Assembly (NCBI GenBank): GCA_965199585.1
Contig: CBDASI010000002.1
Location: forward strand, 3,224,001 to 3,288,000
Reading direction: 5' to 3'
Length of the DNA stretch: 64,000 nucleotides
From: JAVVHH01 sp965199585
GTDB taxonomy: Bacteria > Pseudomonadota > Alphaproteobacteria > Acetobacterales > Acetobacteraceae
Shown here: positions 44,546 to 52,742 of the stretch, in pieces
How positions within the stretch are numbered: the stretch's first letter is position 1
Layout: every line of letters begins with the position of its first letter
Made by a program: the position numbers and the translations under genes
Notes under the pieces: generated by a model
The model's input: only the letters and a program-made list of their open reading frames with translations
Told to the model about the DNA's origin: nothing
Databases searched by the model: none

Positions 44546-44575
44546 TTGACGCGATTCGTGGAACCAACGTAGAAC
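44546..44575 (+). promoter_or_regulatory. lexA promoter overlapped by LexA operator
   Basis: TTGACG (44546-44551) and TAGAAC (44570-44575), 18 bp apart, form a plausible housekeeping promoter. The -10 region coincides with the alphaproteobacterial SOS box GAAC-CAACGTA-GAAC (44561-44575; reverse complement GTTC-N7-GTTC). A bound LexA would block polymerase, which implies autoregulation. Confidence 0.85.
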
Positions 44576-44622
44576 ACACCGGTTGCCGATTTGTTCCGAT
44601 TCGGCTCAGCGGGAGCGTTCCC

Positions 44623-45354
44623 ATGTTGACGCGTAAGCAGCACGAGTTGCTGATTTTCATCGATGGCCATCTAAAGGCGACCGGGTTTTCGCCGTCGTTC
44701 GAAGAGATGAAGGAAGCGCTTCAGCTCAAATCTAAATCGGGCATCCACCGATTGATCTCGGCGCTCGAGGAGCGCGGCTTCCTCAAGCGGCGGCATCACC
44801 GCGCCCGCGCTCTCGAAGTGACCCGGCTGCCGAACGGCGCCATGGACAATGGCCATGTCCCGGCGATGGAAGCCGCCCCGCCGCCCGCCGCGCCAGCCGC
44901 TTTCACGCCCAACGTCATCAAGGGCGATTTCGGCCGCAATCTCTCTGGCGCCAAGGTGGCCAACGACGCCGTGGCAATGTCGATCCCGTTCTACGGTCGG
45001 ATCGCCGCCGGGCTGCCGATCCTGGCGATCAACGAGACCACGCCGCAACTGGAAGTGCCGGTCGCCATGCTTGGCTCGGGCGATTTCTACGCGCTCGAGG
45101 TCGACGGCGACTCCATGATCGACGAAGGCATCTTCGACGGCGACACCGTGATCATTCGGAAGGCCGAGCATGCCGAGACCGGGCAGATCATCGTCGCCCT
45201 GGTCAACGAAAACTTTGCCACCCTCAAGCGCTTCCGCCGCAACGGCAAGTCGATCGCGCTCGAACCGGCCAACTCGGCATACAAGGTACAGATCCTCCCG
45301 GCCGATCAGGTGAAGGTCCAGGGCAAGCTCGTGGCCCTGTTGCGCCGCTACTGA
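44623..45354 (+). CDS. lexA: SOS repressor LexA
   Basis: A 243-residue repressor that self-cleaves when RecA is activated by DNA damage. The N-terminal winged helix starts MLTRKQHELLIFIDGHL, with recognition region around SKSGIHRLISALEERGFLKR. A long alanine/proline linker (about 70-115) is typical of alphaproteobacteria. The S24 domain has the cleavage pair A129-G130, catalytic S164 (DGDSMIDEGI) and K202 (TLKRF). It has its own SOS-box promoter, so it can be expressed apart from the trp-moa genes. A strong hairpin follows the stop. Confidence 0.97.
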   Translation: MLTRKQHELLIFIDGHLKATGFSPSFEEMKEALQLKSKSGIHRLISALEERGFLKRRHHRARALEVTRLPNGAMDNGHVPAMEAAPPPAAPAAFTPNVIKGDFGRNLSGAKVANDAVAMSIPFYGRIAAGLPILAINETTPQLEVPVAMLGSGDFYALEVDGDSMIDEGIFDGDTVIIRKAEHAETGQIIVALVNENFATLKRFRRNGKSIALEPANSAYKVQILPADQVKVQGKLVALLRRY

Positions 45355-45356
45355 AT

Positions 45357-45392
45357 TGTCGGGGAAGCGGCGTTACGGGCGCTTCCCCGACA
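45357..45392. terminator. Bidirectional terminator of lexA and GT8 gene
   Basis: A perfect 13-bp stem, TGTCGGGGAAGCG with CGCTTCCCCGACA, has a ten-base loop. It begins two bases after the lexA stop, and the 3' arm lies inside the last codons of the convergent gene, whose stop codon is in the loop. Reading either way it follows a gene end closely, so it probably stops both transcripts. Confidence 0.75.
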
Positions 45393-46287
45393 CGATGGCC
45401 TTGATCGCCGACCGCAATTGCTTGGGCACGTACGGCATCAGCATCTTACGGCACACGTTCAACGGCGTTCGATCGCTCGGTCGATAGTCGCGCCAATCCG
45501 TCCGCGCGAGGTTGTCGAAATAGGCCTGCTGGCGGGGATGGTTGTCCAGATAGACCCACGGCTTGGCGCCGCCATTGTAGTGGATGATCACAGCCTCGTC
45601 GCAAATCCACTGGCGTTCGGCCTCCGACAGGCCCAGATCGTGGAACGGCCGGAAGAACGGGTTGATCACGTTCCACTTGTAGTCGAGCGGAAGCCAATCG
45701 CCGATCAGCACCAGGTTGAGAATGTCCTGGTCTGCGTCGATCGCCCGCTCCGGATGCGCACGCAGATAGTCGATGCAGCGCTGGCGATAGTCCTTCGCCG
45801 TCCACGCCTTCAAATCCATGACCATCATGCCGGAGTTGAAGAACAGGCTGCCCGCCGGCATCCCGTGCTCGCGCGGCCGCGACGAGTTGGGGATCGGCAC
45901 CGCGCCGATCGTGTTGCCGCACAGGTCCGTCTGCCACAACGGCTCGATCGAGCCGACCGCGACCGTGTCCGGATCGATGTAGATCACCCGCGACCGGCCC
46001 TCGAACAACTCGTCGGCCCAGAGCCGCAGATAGGCGTCGGCCGACAACACTTCCGGAATCGGGAACTCGGGCGGCACCGCGAAGCGCTTGAAGCGGAGCG
46101 ACACGCGCGGCTCGTTCGCAAACGAACGCTCGAAGCGCGGCTGAAAGCGCGCCGGGTCCTCGGTGGAGACAATCAGCACGTCGAGCGGCGACGTCGAGTG
46201 TCGGATCAGCGACGCCAACGAGGCCGCCGCATGCTGCGCGTAGGCATTGTTGAACGCGTAAAGGATTGAGATGGGCGTCGTCGACAT
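45373..46287 (-). CDS. GT8-family glycosyltransferase
   Basis: A 304-residue GT-A enzyme of family 8 (LPS glucosyl/galactosyltransferase or glycogenin-like). It opens with ISILYAFNNAYAQHAAASLASLIRH, has the metal-binding D105-P-D107 in VIYIDPDTVAVG, and FFNSGMMVMDLKAW and QDILNLVLIGDWLPLDYKWNV; the HYNGGAKPW end binds UDP and metal. It likely adds a hexose to LPS or another glycan. The ATG at 46287 has AAGG five bases upstream; one at 46317 is less likely. It is 40 bp downstream of comEC on the same strand. Confidence 0.85.
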   Translation of the reverse strand: MSTTPISILYAFNNAYAQHAAASLASLIRHSTSPLDVLIVSTEDPARFQPRFERSFANEPRVSLRFKRFAVPPEFPIPEVLSADAYLRLWADELFEGRSRVIYIDPDTVAVGSIEPLWQTDLCGNTIGAVPIPNSSRPREHGMPAGSLFFNSGMMVMDLKAWTAKDYRQRCIDYLRAHPERAIDADQDILNLVLIGDWLPLDYKWNVINPFFRPFHDLGLSEAERQWICDEAVIIHYNGGAKPWVYLDNHPRQQAYFDNLARTDWRDYRPSDRTPLNVCRKMLMPYVPKQLRSAIKAIVSGKRP

Positions 46288-46327
46288 GGCCGCCTTATAC
46301 TGTTGATCGCCGTCCATCATAGGGCCG

Positions 46328-48502
46328 CTACTCCGTATCCACTGGCGGCAGCGCATCCATCTCGGCCGCCGGTAGGCTCGACTGCACCCGTCGCGGCGTC
46401 GGCGGCCCCGGCACCCACGGCCGGTCACCCCGCACCTGGCGGTCGGTCACCACGCGCGCCGTCTCGCCGTCGATCCAGACCGCCGCCGCGCCGTCCCGCC
46501 AGACGGTGAACCGGTCCAGCAGCGCCACCCCGTGCGGGCACTCGCCGCGCGCCGGTTCGGCCGACACCAGCAGCGACGCGCCGGCGCACCCGCCATCGGC
46601 GACCTTGGCCTTGTTGCGGGCGAGCAGCACCGGACCGACCTGACAGCTCGTCGCCCCACACTCGGCCGGCTCGCCCTCGCGCAGCGTCGCGAACGGTCCC
46701 GTCGCGAAATGGCTCTCCCACTCCTCGCGCGTGTATTTCGACCCGCCGGACACGCTCTGCAGCCAGAATTGCGGGCCTACTCGCAGCGCGATCAGCCGAG
46801 CATCGCTGGACACCAGCACGTCCGGCAGCGGCACCAGCGCCGACGACAGCAGCCCGGCCACGATCGGCACCACGCCCCACATCCGCCACCGCGTCCGCCA
46901 CAGCGCCAACCACGCCAACCCCAGCGTGAACACCAGCAAACCCCAGCCCGGCATCGGCCGCACCGCCATCGTCGCCTCCGGCCAGGCCGACACGGTCTGC
47001 CCGATCCACAGGATCGCCTGCACCCCCCAGCCCATTGGCACCAGCGCCAGTCCCTCGAGCCCGAACGGCATCAGCGCCAGCCCGAGCAGCCCCAGCGGCA
47101 TCACCCACATCGCCGTCAGCGGCACTGCCAGCACGTTGGCGGCGATGAAGTAGAGCTGGATATGTCCGAAGTGGAACGCGCCGTACGGCGCCGACGCGGT
47201 CCCGGCCAGCAGGCTGGTCAGCACCAACGCGATCACGTGCGAGATCGTCCGCCGCCACCATTGGTGCCCGTAGAGCCGTGTCAGCACCGGCCGCAGCACC
47301 TCGTAGCCCGAGATCAGCGCCAGCACCGCGGCAAAGCTCATCTGAAAGCTGACGCCGACCACCTCCTGCGGCGCGAACAGCATCAACGCCAACGCCGCCA
47401 GCGCCCACCCGCGCAGCGACAGCGCCCGCCGCCCGACCACCAGCCCGAGCGTCACCACGCACGCCATGGCGAAGCTGCGCATCACCGGCACGTGCGCGCC
47501 GGCCATCAGCATGTAGGCCCCGCCCGCGACCAGCGCCGTGACCGCCGCGATCGGCTTAGTCGGCCAGTGCAGCGCCGACCGCTCCCAGGCGGCGAGCAGC
47601 AGCCGGGTCGTGCCGAACACCAGCCCCATGACGATCCCGATATGCAGCCCGGCCACCGCCAGCAGATGCGCCAGCCCGGAGTCGCGCATCGCCGCCCGAT
47701 CCGCCTGCGAGATCGCCAACGTGCTGCCGGTTAGGAACGTCGCCGCGATCGCGCCCGGCGCCCCCGGGATCACCGCCATCACCCGCTGCCCGATCGCATC
47801 CCGCGCGGCCTGGATCATGGCCGGCACCCCAGCCGGTGCGGAATGGTCCAGCACCGTCACGGCGCCGAGCGCCGTGCCTCCCCCGCCGAGCCCGCTGAAA
47901 TACGCGTCCCGCTGCAGATCCCAGCCGCCGGGAAAGGACGGCCCGGCCGGCGGTCGCATCAGGGCGCGCACCTGGATCGCGTCACCCGCGACCACCGCCG
48001 TCTGATCGCCCTTCTTGATCCGGACCCGCAGCCGCCGCTCGACCGGTTCGCCGCCGCCCAGCCGGACCCCGTCCAGCACGAGCCGCCGCCCGTCCGGCAA
48101 GATGTCCACCGCCCTGACGGTGCCGGTGAGGATCACCGCCGTGCGGGGCAGCGACACGCTGGGTGAGGCGCGCCAGGTCGCGACTTGCGCCGCTAGGAAG
48201 CCGATCGACGCCGCGAGCGCCGCCACTGCCGCGATCCGCCCGGCCAGACTTCGCCACGCCAGCGCGGCCGCCCCGAGCGACAATCCTGTTGCGGCACCCC
48301 CGAGCCAGCGCGGCGGGTCAACCCGCAGCGAGAAGTAGAGCAGCACCCCCAACGCCATGCAGACTGGCAGCCAAGGCATGAAGCGCCCTCGCTCCGCCTC
48401 CGCCCAGGCTGCGACGCGCCAGGCCAGGCGCGCACCTGGCCAAACCCGCAATCCCACCCTATCGATTGCAACCGTTTGTTGCACGACACCCCCAATCCAC
48501 AC
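46328..48502 (-). CDS. comEC: ComEC/Rec2-family DNA uptake channel protein
   Basis: A 724-residue polytopic membrane protein. The ComEC core is clear: DUF4131-like N terminus (MPWLPVCMALGVLLYFSLR), an OB-fold periplasmic part, then the competence domain with SGLAHLLAVAGLHIGIVMG and many helices through VLNVLAVPLTAMWVMPLGLLGL-type segments. The C-terminal metallo-beta-lactamase-like domain seems reduced (no HxHxDH visible), as in many alphaproteobacterial forms. It would pass single-stranded DNA across the inner membrane. The exact start is uncertain; GTG and TTG codons about 16 residues in are alternatives. It is divergent from gltX. Confidence 0.88.
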   Translation of the reverse strand: MWIGGVVQQTVAIDRVGLRVWPGARLAWRVAAWAEAERGRFMPWLPVCMALGVLLYFSLRVDPPRWLGGAATGLSLGAAALAWRSLAGRIAAVAALAASIGFLAAQVATWRASPSVSLPRTAVILTGTVRAVDILPDGRRLVLDGVRLGGGEPVERRLRVRIKKGDQTAVVAGDAIQVRALMRPPAGPSFPGGWDLQRDAYFSGLGGGGTALGAVTVLDHSAPAGVPAMIQAARDAIGQRVMAVIPGAPGAIAATFLTGSTLAISQADRAAMRDSGLAHLLAVAGLHIGIVMGLVFGTTRLLLAAWERSALHWPTKPIAAVTALVAGGAYMLMAGAHVPVMRSFAMACVVTLGLVVGRRALSLRGWALAALALMLFAPQEVVGVSFQMSFAAVLALISGYEVLRPVLTRLYGHQWWRRTISHVIALVLTSLLAGTASAPYGAFHFGHIQLYFIAANVLAVPLTAMWVMPLGLLGLALMPFGLEGLALVPMGWGVQAILWIGQTVSAWPEATMAVRPMPGWGLLVFTLGLAWLALWRTRWRMWGVVPIVAGLLSSALVPLPDVLVSSDARLIALRVGPQFWLQSVSGGSKYTREEWESHFATGPFATLREGEPAECGATSCQVGPVLLARNKAKVADGGCAGASLLVSAEPARGECPHGVALLDRFTVWRDGAAAVWIDGETARVVTDRQVRGDRPWVPGPPTPRRVQSSLPAAEMDALPPVDTE

Positions 48503-48552
48503 CCGTGCTTAGCAGACTCTCCCGCTCCGATCACGTGTGCTAGAGAGCCGTC

Positions 48553-49944
48553 ATGTCTGTCCGCACTCGATTTGCACCGAGCCCAACCGGGCTGCTCCAC
48601 ATCGGCAGCGCCCGCTCCGCCCTGTTCAACTATCTGTTCAGCCGCCATCACGGCGGCACTTACCTGATCCGCGTCGAAGACACCGACCGTGAGCGGAGCA
48701 AGCCCGAGTTCACCGACGCGATCCTCGCCGGCCTCGCCTGGCTCGGTATCCCGCCGGACGAGCCGCCGGTGTTCCAATCTACCCGCGCGCCGCGTCACGC
48801 CGAGATCGCGCACGAGATGCTGGCCCGGGGCCGCGCCTATTATTGCTACTGCACGCCCGACGAGCTTCGCCAGATGCGCGAAACCGCCGCTGCCGAGGGC
48901 CGCCCGCCGCGCTACGACGGCACCTGGCGCGACCGCGACCCGGCCGAGGCGCCCCCCGGCGTCAAACCCGTGATCCGCCTCAAAGCCCCGCGCGAGGGCG
49001 CAACCACGGTGCACGACCTCATCCAGGGCGAGATCACCGTCAACAACAGCGAGCTGGACGACCTCATCATCCTGCGCAGCGACGGCTCTCCCACCTACCT
49101 GCACGCCGTGGTCGTCGACGATCACGACATGGACATCACCCATGTCATCCGTGGCGACGACCACATGACCAACACCTTTCGCCAGATCCAGATCTACAAC
49201 GCCATGGACTGGACCCTGCCGCGCTTCGCCCACATGCCGCTGATTCACGGCGCGGACGGCGCCAAGCTGTCCAAGCGGCACGGCGCGGTGAACCTGCTCG
49301 ACTTCCGCGACGACGGCTTCCTGCCGGAGGCGATGACGAACTTCCTCATGCGCCTCGGCTGGTCGCATGGCGACACCGAGATCCTCGATCGCGAGGAGGC
49401 CATTCGCCTGTTCGACCTCGACGGCGTTGGCCGCTCCGCCGCTCGGATGGACTACACGCGGCTGCTGCAACTCAACGGCGTGTGGCTGCGCCGGGCCGAT
49501 GACGAGCGGCTGACTGCGGACGTGGTCGAGCGGCTGGCGGCGAAGGGGCTCGATGCCGAGCGGGTGCGCGACCGCATCCTTACGCTGATGCCGTTCCTGA
49601 AGGAGCGCGCCAAGACGCTGGTCGACCTCGCCGACAGCACAGCCTTCCTCGCCCGCCGGAGGCCGCTCGACTTCGAGCCGAAGGCTGAAGCCCTGCTCAC
49701 CGCGGAGGCAAAGGCGTCGCTGCCCACCCTCGCCGCCCTCCTCGGCGAGACCGACTGGACCGCTCCGGCGCTCGATGCGGCCCTGCGCAGTCATGCCGAC
49801 GCCACCGGCCAGAAGCTCGGCAAGGTCGCCCAACCGCTGCGCGCCGCGCTGACCGGCAGCACCATGAGCCCGCCCATCGACCAGACCCTGGCCGCTCTCG
49901 GCCGCGACGAGGCCCTCGCTCGCATCGCCGCGGCTGCGGCCTGA
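48553..49944 (+). CDS. gltX: Glutamyl-tRNA synthetase
   Basis: A 463-residue class I synthetase charging tRNA-Glu (and possibly tRNA-Gln where GatCAB is used). HIGS signature H16-I-G-S19 in FAPSPTGLLHIGSARSALFNYLF and the KLSKR loop K238-L-S-K-R242 are intact. It is followed by pyrB with a one-base overlap (TGATG). The 50 bp to divergent comEC must hold both start regions. Confidence 0.97.
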   Translation: MSVRTRFAPSPTGLLHIGSARSALFNYLFSRHHGGTYLIRVEDTDRERSKPEFTDAILAGLAWLGIPPDEPPVFQSTRAPRHAEIAHEMLARGRAYYCYCTPDELRQMRETAAAEGRPPRYDGTWRDRDPAEAPPGVKPVIRLKAPREGATTVHDLIQGEITVNNSELDDLIILRSDGSPTYLHAVVVDDHDMDITHVIRGDDHMTNTFRQIQIYNAMDWTLPRFAHMPLIHGADGAKLSKRHGAVNLLDFRDDGFLPEAMTNFLMRLGWSHGDTEILDREEAIRLFDLDGVGRSAARMDYTRLLQLNGVWLRRADDERLTADVVERLAAKGLDAERVRDRILTLMPFLKERAKTLVDLADSTAFLARRRPLDFEPKAEALLTAEAKASLPTLAALLGETDWTAPALDAALRSHADATGQKLGKVAQPLRAALTGSTMSPPIDQTLAALGRDEALARIAAAAA

Positions 49945-50876
49945 TGTTCGCACATAAGCACCTGCTGGCGATCGAGGGCCTTTACCCGCCCGAGATCGCC
50001 AGCTTGCTCGACCTGGCCGAAAGCTACGTGCTGCTCAACCGCTCCGGCAAAACGCAGCGCGACCTGCTGCGCGGCCGCACCCTCATCAACCTGTTTTTCG
50101 AGGACAGTACCCGCACCCGCACCAGCTTTGAGTTGGCGGGCAAGCGGCTTGGTGCCGACGTCATCAACATGTCGGTATCCACCAGCAGCGTGAAGAAGGG
50201 CGAGACCCTGCTCGACACGGCCACCACGCTGAACGCCATGCGCTGCGACCTGCTCGTCGTGCGACACGACCAGTCCGGCGCCCCGGCCCTGCTGGCGCAG
50301 AAGGTCTCCTCGGCTGTGATTAACGCCGGCGACGGCACGCATGAGCACCCGACGCAGGCGCTGCTGGACGCACTGACCATCCGCCGCCGCAAAGGCCGGC
50401 TCGAAGGGCTCGTGGTGGCGATCTGTGGCGACGTGCTGCACAGCCGGGTCGCCCGCTCCAACATCCATTTGCTGACCACGATGGGCAGCCGTGTGCGGGT
50501 TGTCGGCCCGCCGACCCTGATCCCTGCAGCGGCCACTCATCTCGGTGTCGAGGTGATGCACGACATGGAAACCGGCCTCGACGGCGCCGACGTGGTGATG
50601 ATGCTGCGGCTGCAGCGCGAGCGGATGGTCGGCGGCCTGATCCCGAGCGAGCGCGAGTATTTCCGCTTCTTCGGCCTCGATCACCCCAAGCTCGCCCGCG
50701 CCAAGCCCGACGTCATCGTGATGCACCCCGGCCCCATGAACCGCGGCGTCGAGATCGACAGCGCCGTTGCCGACGACCCGGCCCACAGCGTCATCGGCAC
50801 CCAGGTCGAGATGGGCGTCGCCGTCCGCATGGCCGTCCTCGACGTCCTGGCACGCCAGGACCGCCGCAATGTCTGA
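49944..50876 (+). CDS. pyrB: Aspartate carbamoyltransferase catalytic subunit
   Basis: A 310-residue enzyme condensing carbamoyl phosphate and aspartate. The carbamoyl-phosphate loop S55-T-R-T-R-T60 in FFEDSTRTRTSFE, the HEHPTQALLDALTI motif and the C-terminal VMHPGPMNRGVEI are diagnostic. No pyrI is present. The gene overlaps the downstream dihydroorotase-like gene by eight bases, matching the pyrB-pyrC' pairs in which the inactive partner supports the ATCase complex. Confidence 0.96.
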   Translation: MFAHKHLLAIEGLYPPEIASLLDLAESYVLLNRSGKTQRDLLRGRTLINLFFEDSTRTRTSFELAGKRLGADVINMSVSTSSVKKGETLLDTATTLNAMRCDLLVVRHDQSGAPALLAQKVSSAVINAGDGTHEHPTQALLDALTIRRRKGRLEGLVVAICGDVLHSRVARSNIHLLTTMGSRVRVVGPPTLIPAAATHLGVEVMHDMETGLDGADVVMMLRLQRERMVGGLIPSEREYFRFFGLDHPKLARAKPDVIVMHPGPMNRGVEIDSAVADDPAHSVIGTQVEMGVAVRMAVLDVLARQDRRNV

Positions 50877-52146
50877 TTCTCTCTTTCAAAACGTCCGCCT
50901 GATCGATCCGGCGAGCGGCCTCGACAGCGTTGGCGGCCTCCTCGTCAGAGAAGGCCGCATCGCCGATTGGGGTAGTGATCTCGGGCGCCCTGACGGCGTC
51001 GAAACGCTCGATGGTGGCGGCGCGATACTCTGCCCCGGCCTGGTCGACATGCGTGCCAGCCTCGGCGAGCCCGGCTTTGAATACCGCGAGACCATCGCGT
51101 CGGCCGCCCGTGCCGCCTCGGCCGGCGGCATCACCACCATCGGCGCGCTGCCCGACAGCCGCCCCGCCATCGACGACCCGGCCCTCGTGCGCCTCATGCG
51201 CAGCCGCGGCGAGGAGACCGGCGCCGTCACCATCCGCCCCTACGCCGCACTGACCAAAGGCTGCCGCGGCGAGGAATTGGCCGAGATTGGCCTGCTGCGG
51301 GAGGCCGGCGCCGCCGCTTTCACCGACGGCCAGCGCGCCATCGGCAACGCCCGCCTGATGCGCCTGGCGCTCTCCTACGCCCGCGGCTTCGGCGCCCGCA
51401 TCGTCCAACATCCCGAGGACCCCGCGCTCGCCACCGGCGGCGCCGCCACTGAAGGCGAGCAGGCCACCCGCCTCGGCCTACCCGGCATCCCCGCCGCTGC
51501 CGAAGCCATCCTGGTCGCGCGCGACATCCGCCTGGCCGAACTCACCGGCGGCCTGCTGCACTTCGCCCATGTCTCGACCGCCGAAGCGCTCGAGCTGATC
51601 CGCCGGGCCAAGGAGCGTGGCCTGCCTATCACCTGCGACACCGCACCGCCCTACTTCGACCTTAACGAGACGGCGATCGGCGACTTCCGCACTTACGCCA
51701 AGCTCTCACCGCCGCTGCGCGCCGAAAGCGACCGGCTTGCCGTGTGCGTTGCCCTGGCTGACGGCACCATCGACGCCGTCGCGTCGGACCATCAGCCGCG
51801 CGATGCCGACGACAAGCGCCTGCCCTTTGCCGTGGCGTCCCCGGGCGGTGCCGGTCTGGCGACGCTGTTGCCGATCACCCTCGCCCGCGTCCATGCCGGC
51901 GGCCTCCCGCTCATGCGCGCCCTCCACCTGTTGACCGCTGGCCCCGCCGACCTGCTGGACGCCGATGCCGGACGTTTCCGCCGCGGCGCGCCGGCCGATC
52001 TCTGCCTGTTCGATCTCGAGCGGGCCTGGCGCATCGAGTCCGGCACCCTGCCCGGCAAAGCCCAGAACACCCCCTTCGACGGCCGCCCCGTCGAGGGCTT
52101 GGTCCTCGGCACCTGGCATCACGGCAGCCGCGTGTTCCCGCGATGA
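50869..52146 (+). CDS. pyrC: Dihydroorotase-like protein lacking the HxH metal site (PyrC', probable pseudo-DHOase)
   Basis: A 425-residue amidohydrolase-fold protein related to class I dihydroorotase. Where active enzymes have D-x-H-x-H, this has D60-M-R62-A-S64, so both histidines are gone. Other ligand positions remain (D153, H181 in IVQHPED, H234 in FAHVST, D307), but the usual DHAPH is DHQPR. Pseudo-DHOases encoded beside pyrB form non-catalytic scaffolds with ATCase, for instance in Pseudomonas. A true dihydroorotase would then be encoded elsewhere. It overlaps pyrB and plsY. Confidence 0.88.
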   Translation: MSDSLFQNVRLIDPASGLDSVGGLLVREGRIADWGSDLGRPDGVETLDGGGAILCPGLVDMRASLGEPGFEYRETIASAARAASAGGITTIGALPDSRPAIDDPALVRLMRSRGEETGAVTIRPYAALTKGCRGEELAEIGLLREAGAAAFTDGQRAIGNARLMRLALSYARGFGARIVQHPEDPALATGGAATEGEQATRLGLPGIPAAAEAILVARDIRLAELTGGLLHFAHVSTAEALELIRRAKERGLPITCDTAPPYFDLNETAIGDFRTYAKLSPPLRAESDRLAVCVALADGTIDAVASDHQPRDADDKRLPFAVASPGGAGLATLLPITLARVHAGGLPLMRALHLLTAGPADLLDADAGRFRRGAPADLCLFDLERAWRIESGTLPGKAQNTPFDGRPVEGLVLGTWHHGSRVFPR

Positions 52147-52742
52147 CGAATTCAGGCCTTCTATCCCCCGTCGCGCTCGTTCTGGGCGTCCTTCTCGGCT
52201 CCATTCCGTTCGGCCTTCTGCTCACGCGCGCCGCCGGGCTGGGCGACATCCGCAAGACCGGCTCCGGCAGCATCGGGGCCACCAACGTGCTGCGCACCGG
52301 CCGCAAGGACATCGCGGTCGCGACCCTCCTACTCGACGCTGGCAAGGGCGCCGTCGCCGTCCTCGTCATGGCGGTCTACGCCGGGCAGGACGCCGCGCTG
52401 GCCGCGGGCGTGGCCGCCGTGCTCGGACACTGCTTCTCGCCCTGGATCGGCTTCAGGGGCGGGAAGGGCATCGCCACCGGCGCCGGCGTCCTGCTTGCCT
52501 GGTCATGGCCGGCCGGGCTGCTCTGCCTGGCGGTGTGGCTGGCCGCCGCCTTCGTCTCCAAACGTTCCAGCGTCGGCGCCCTGGTCGCGCTGGTGGCCGC
52601 CCCACTGCTGCTCTGGGCGTTCGCCGACGGCCGCACCGCGCTCGCCGGCCTGCTCATCAGCGTCGTCTGCATCGGCCGCCACCACGCCAACATCGCCCGC
52701 CTCCTCGCCGGCACGGAGCCGCGGATCGGGCGCCAGGCTTGA
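52143..52742 (+). CDS. plsY: Glycerol-3-phosphate acyltransferase PlsY
   Basis: A 199-residue inner-membrane enzyme that transfers acyl groups from acyl phosphate to glycerol-3-phosphate, the first step of phospholipid synthesis. Its three loops are present: GSIPFGLLLTR...DIRKTGSGSIGATNVLRTGRK, GHCFSPWIGFRGGKGIATGAG and IGRHHANIARLLAGTEPRIG. About five membrane helices. ATGA overlap with pyrC' and a shared TTGA with dprA tie the run together. Confidence 0.96.
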   Translation: MTNSGLLSPVALVLGVLLGSIPFGLLLTRAAGLGDIRKTGSGSIGATNVLRTGRKDIAVATLLLDAGKGAVAVLVMAVYAGQDAALAAGVAAVLGHCFSPWIGFRGGKGIATGAGVLLAWSWPAGLLCLAVWLAAAFVSKRSSVGALVALVAAPLLLWAFADGRTALAGLLISVVCIGRHHANIARLLAGTEPRIGRQA

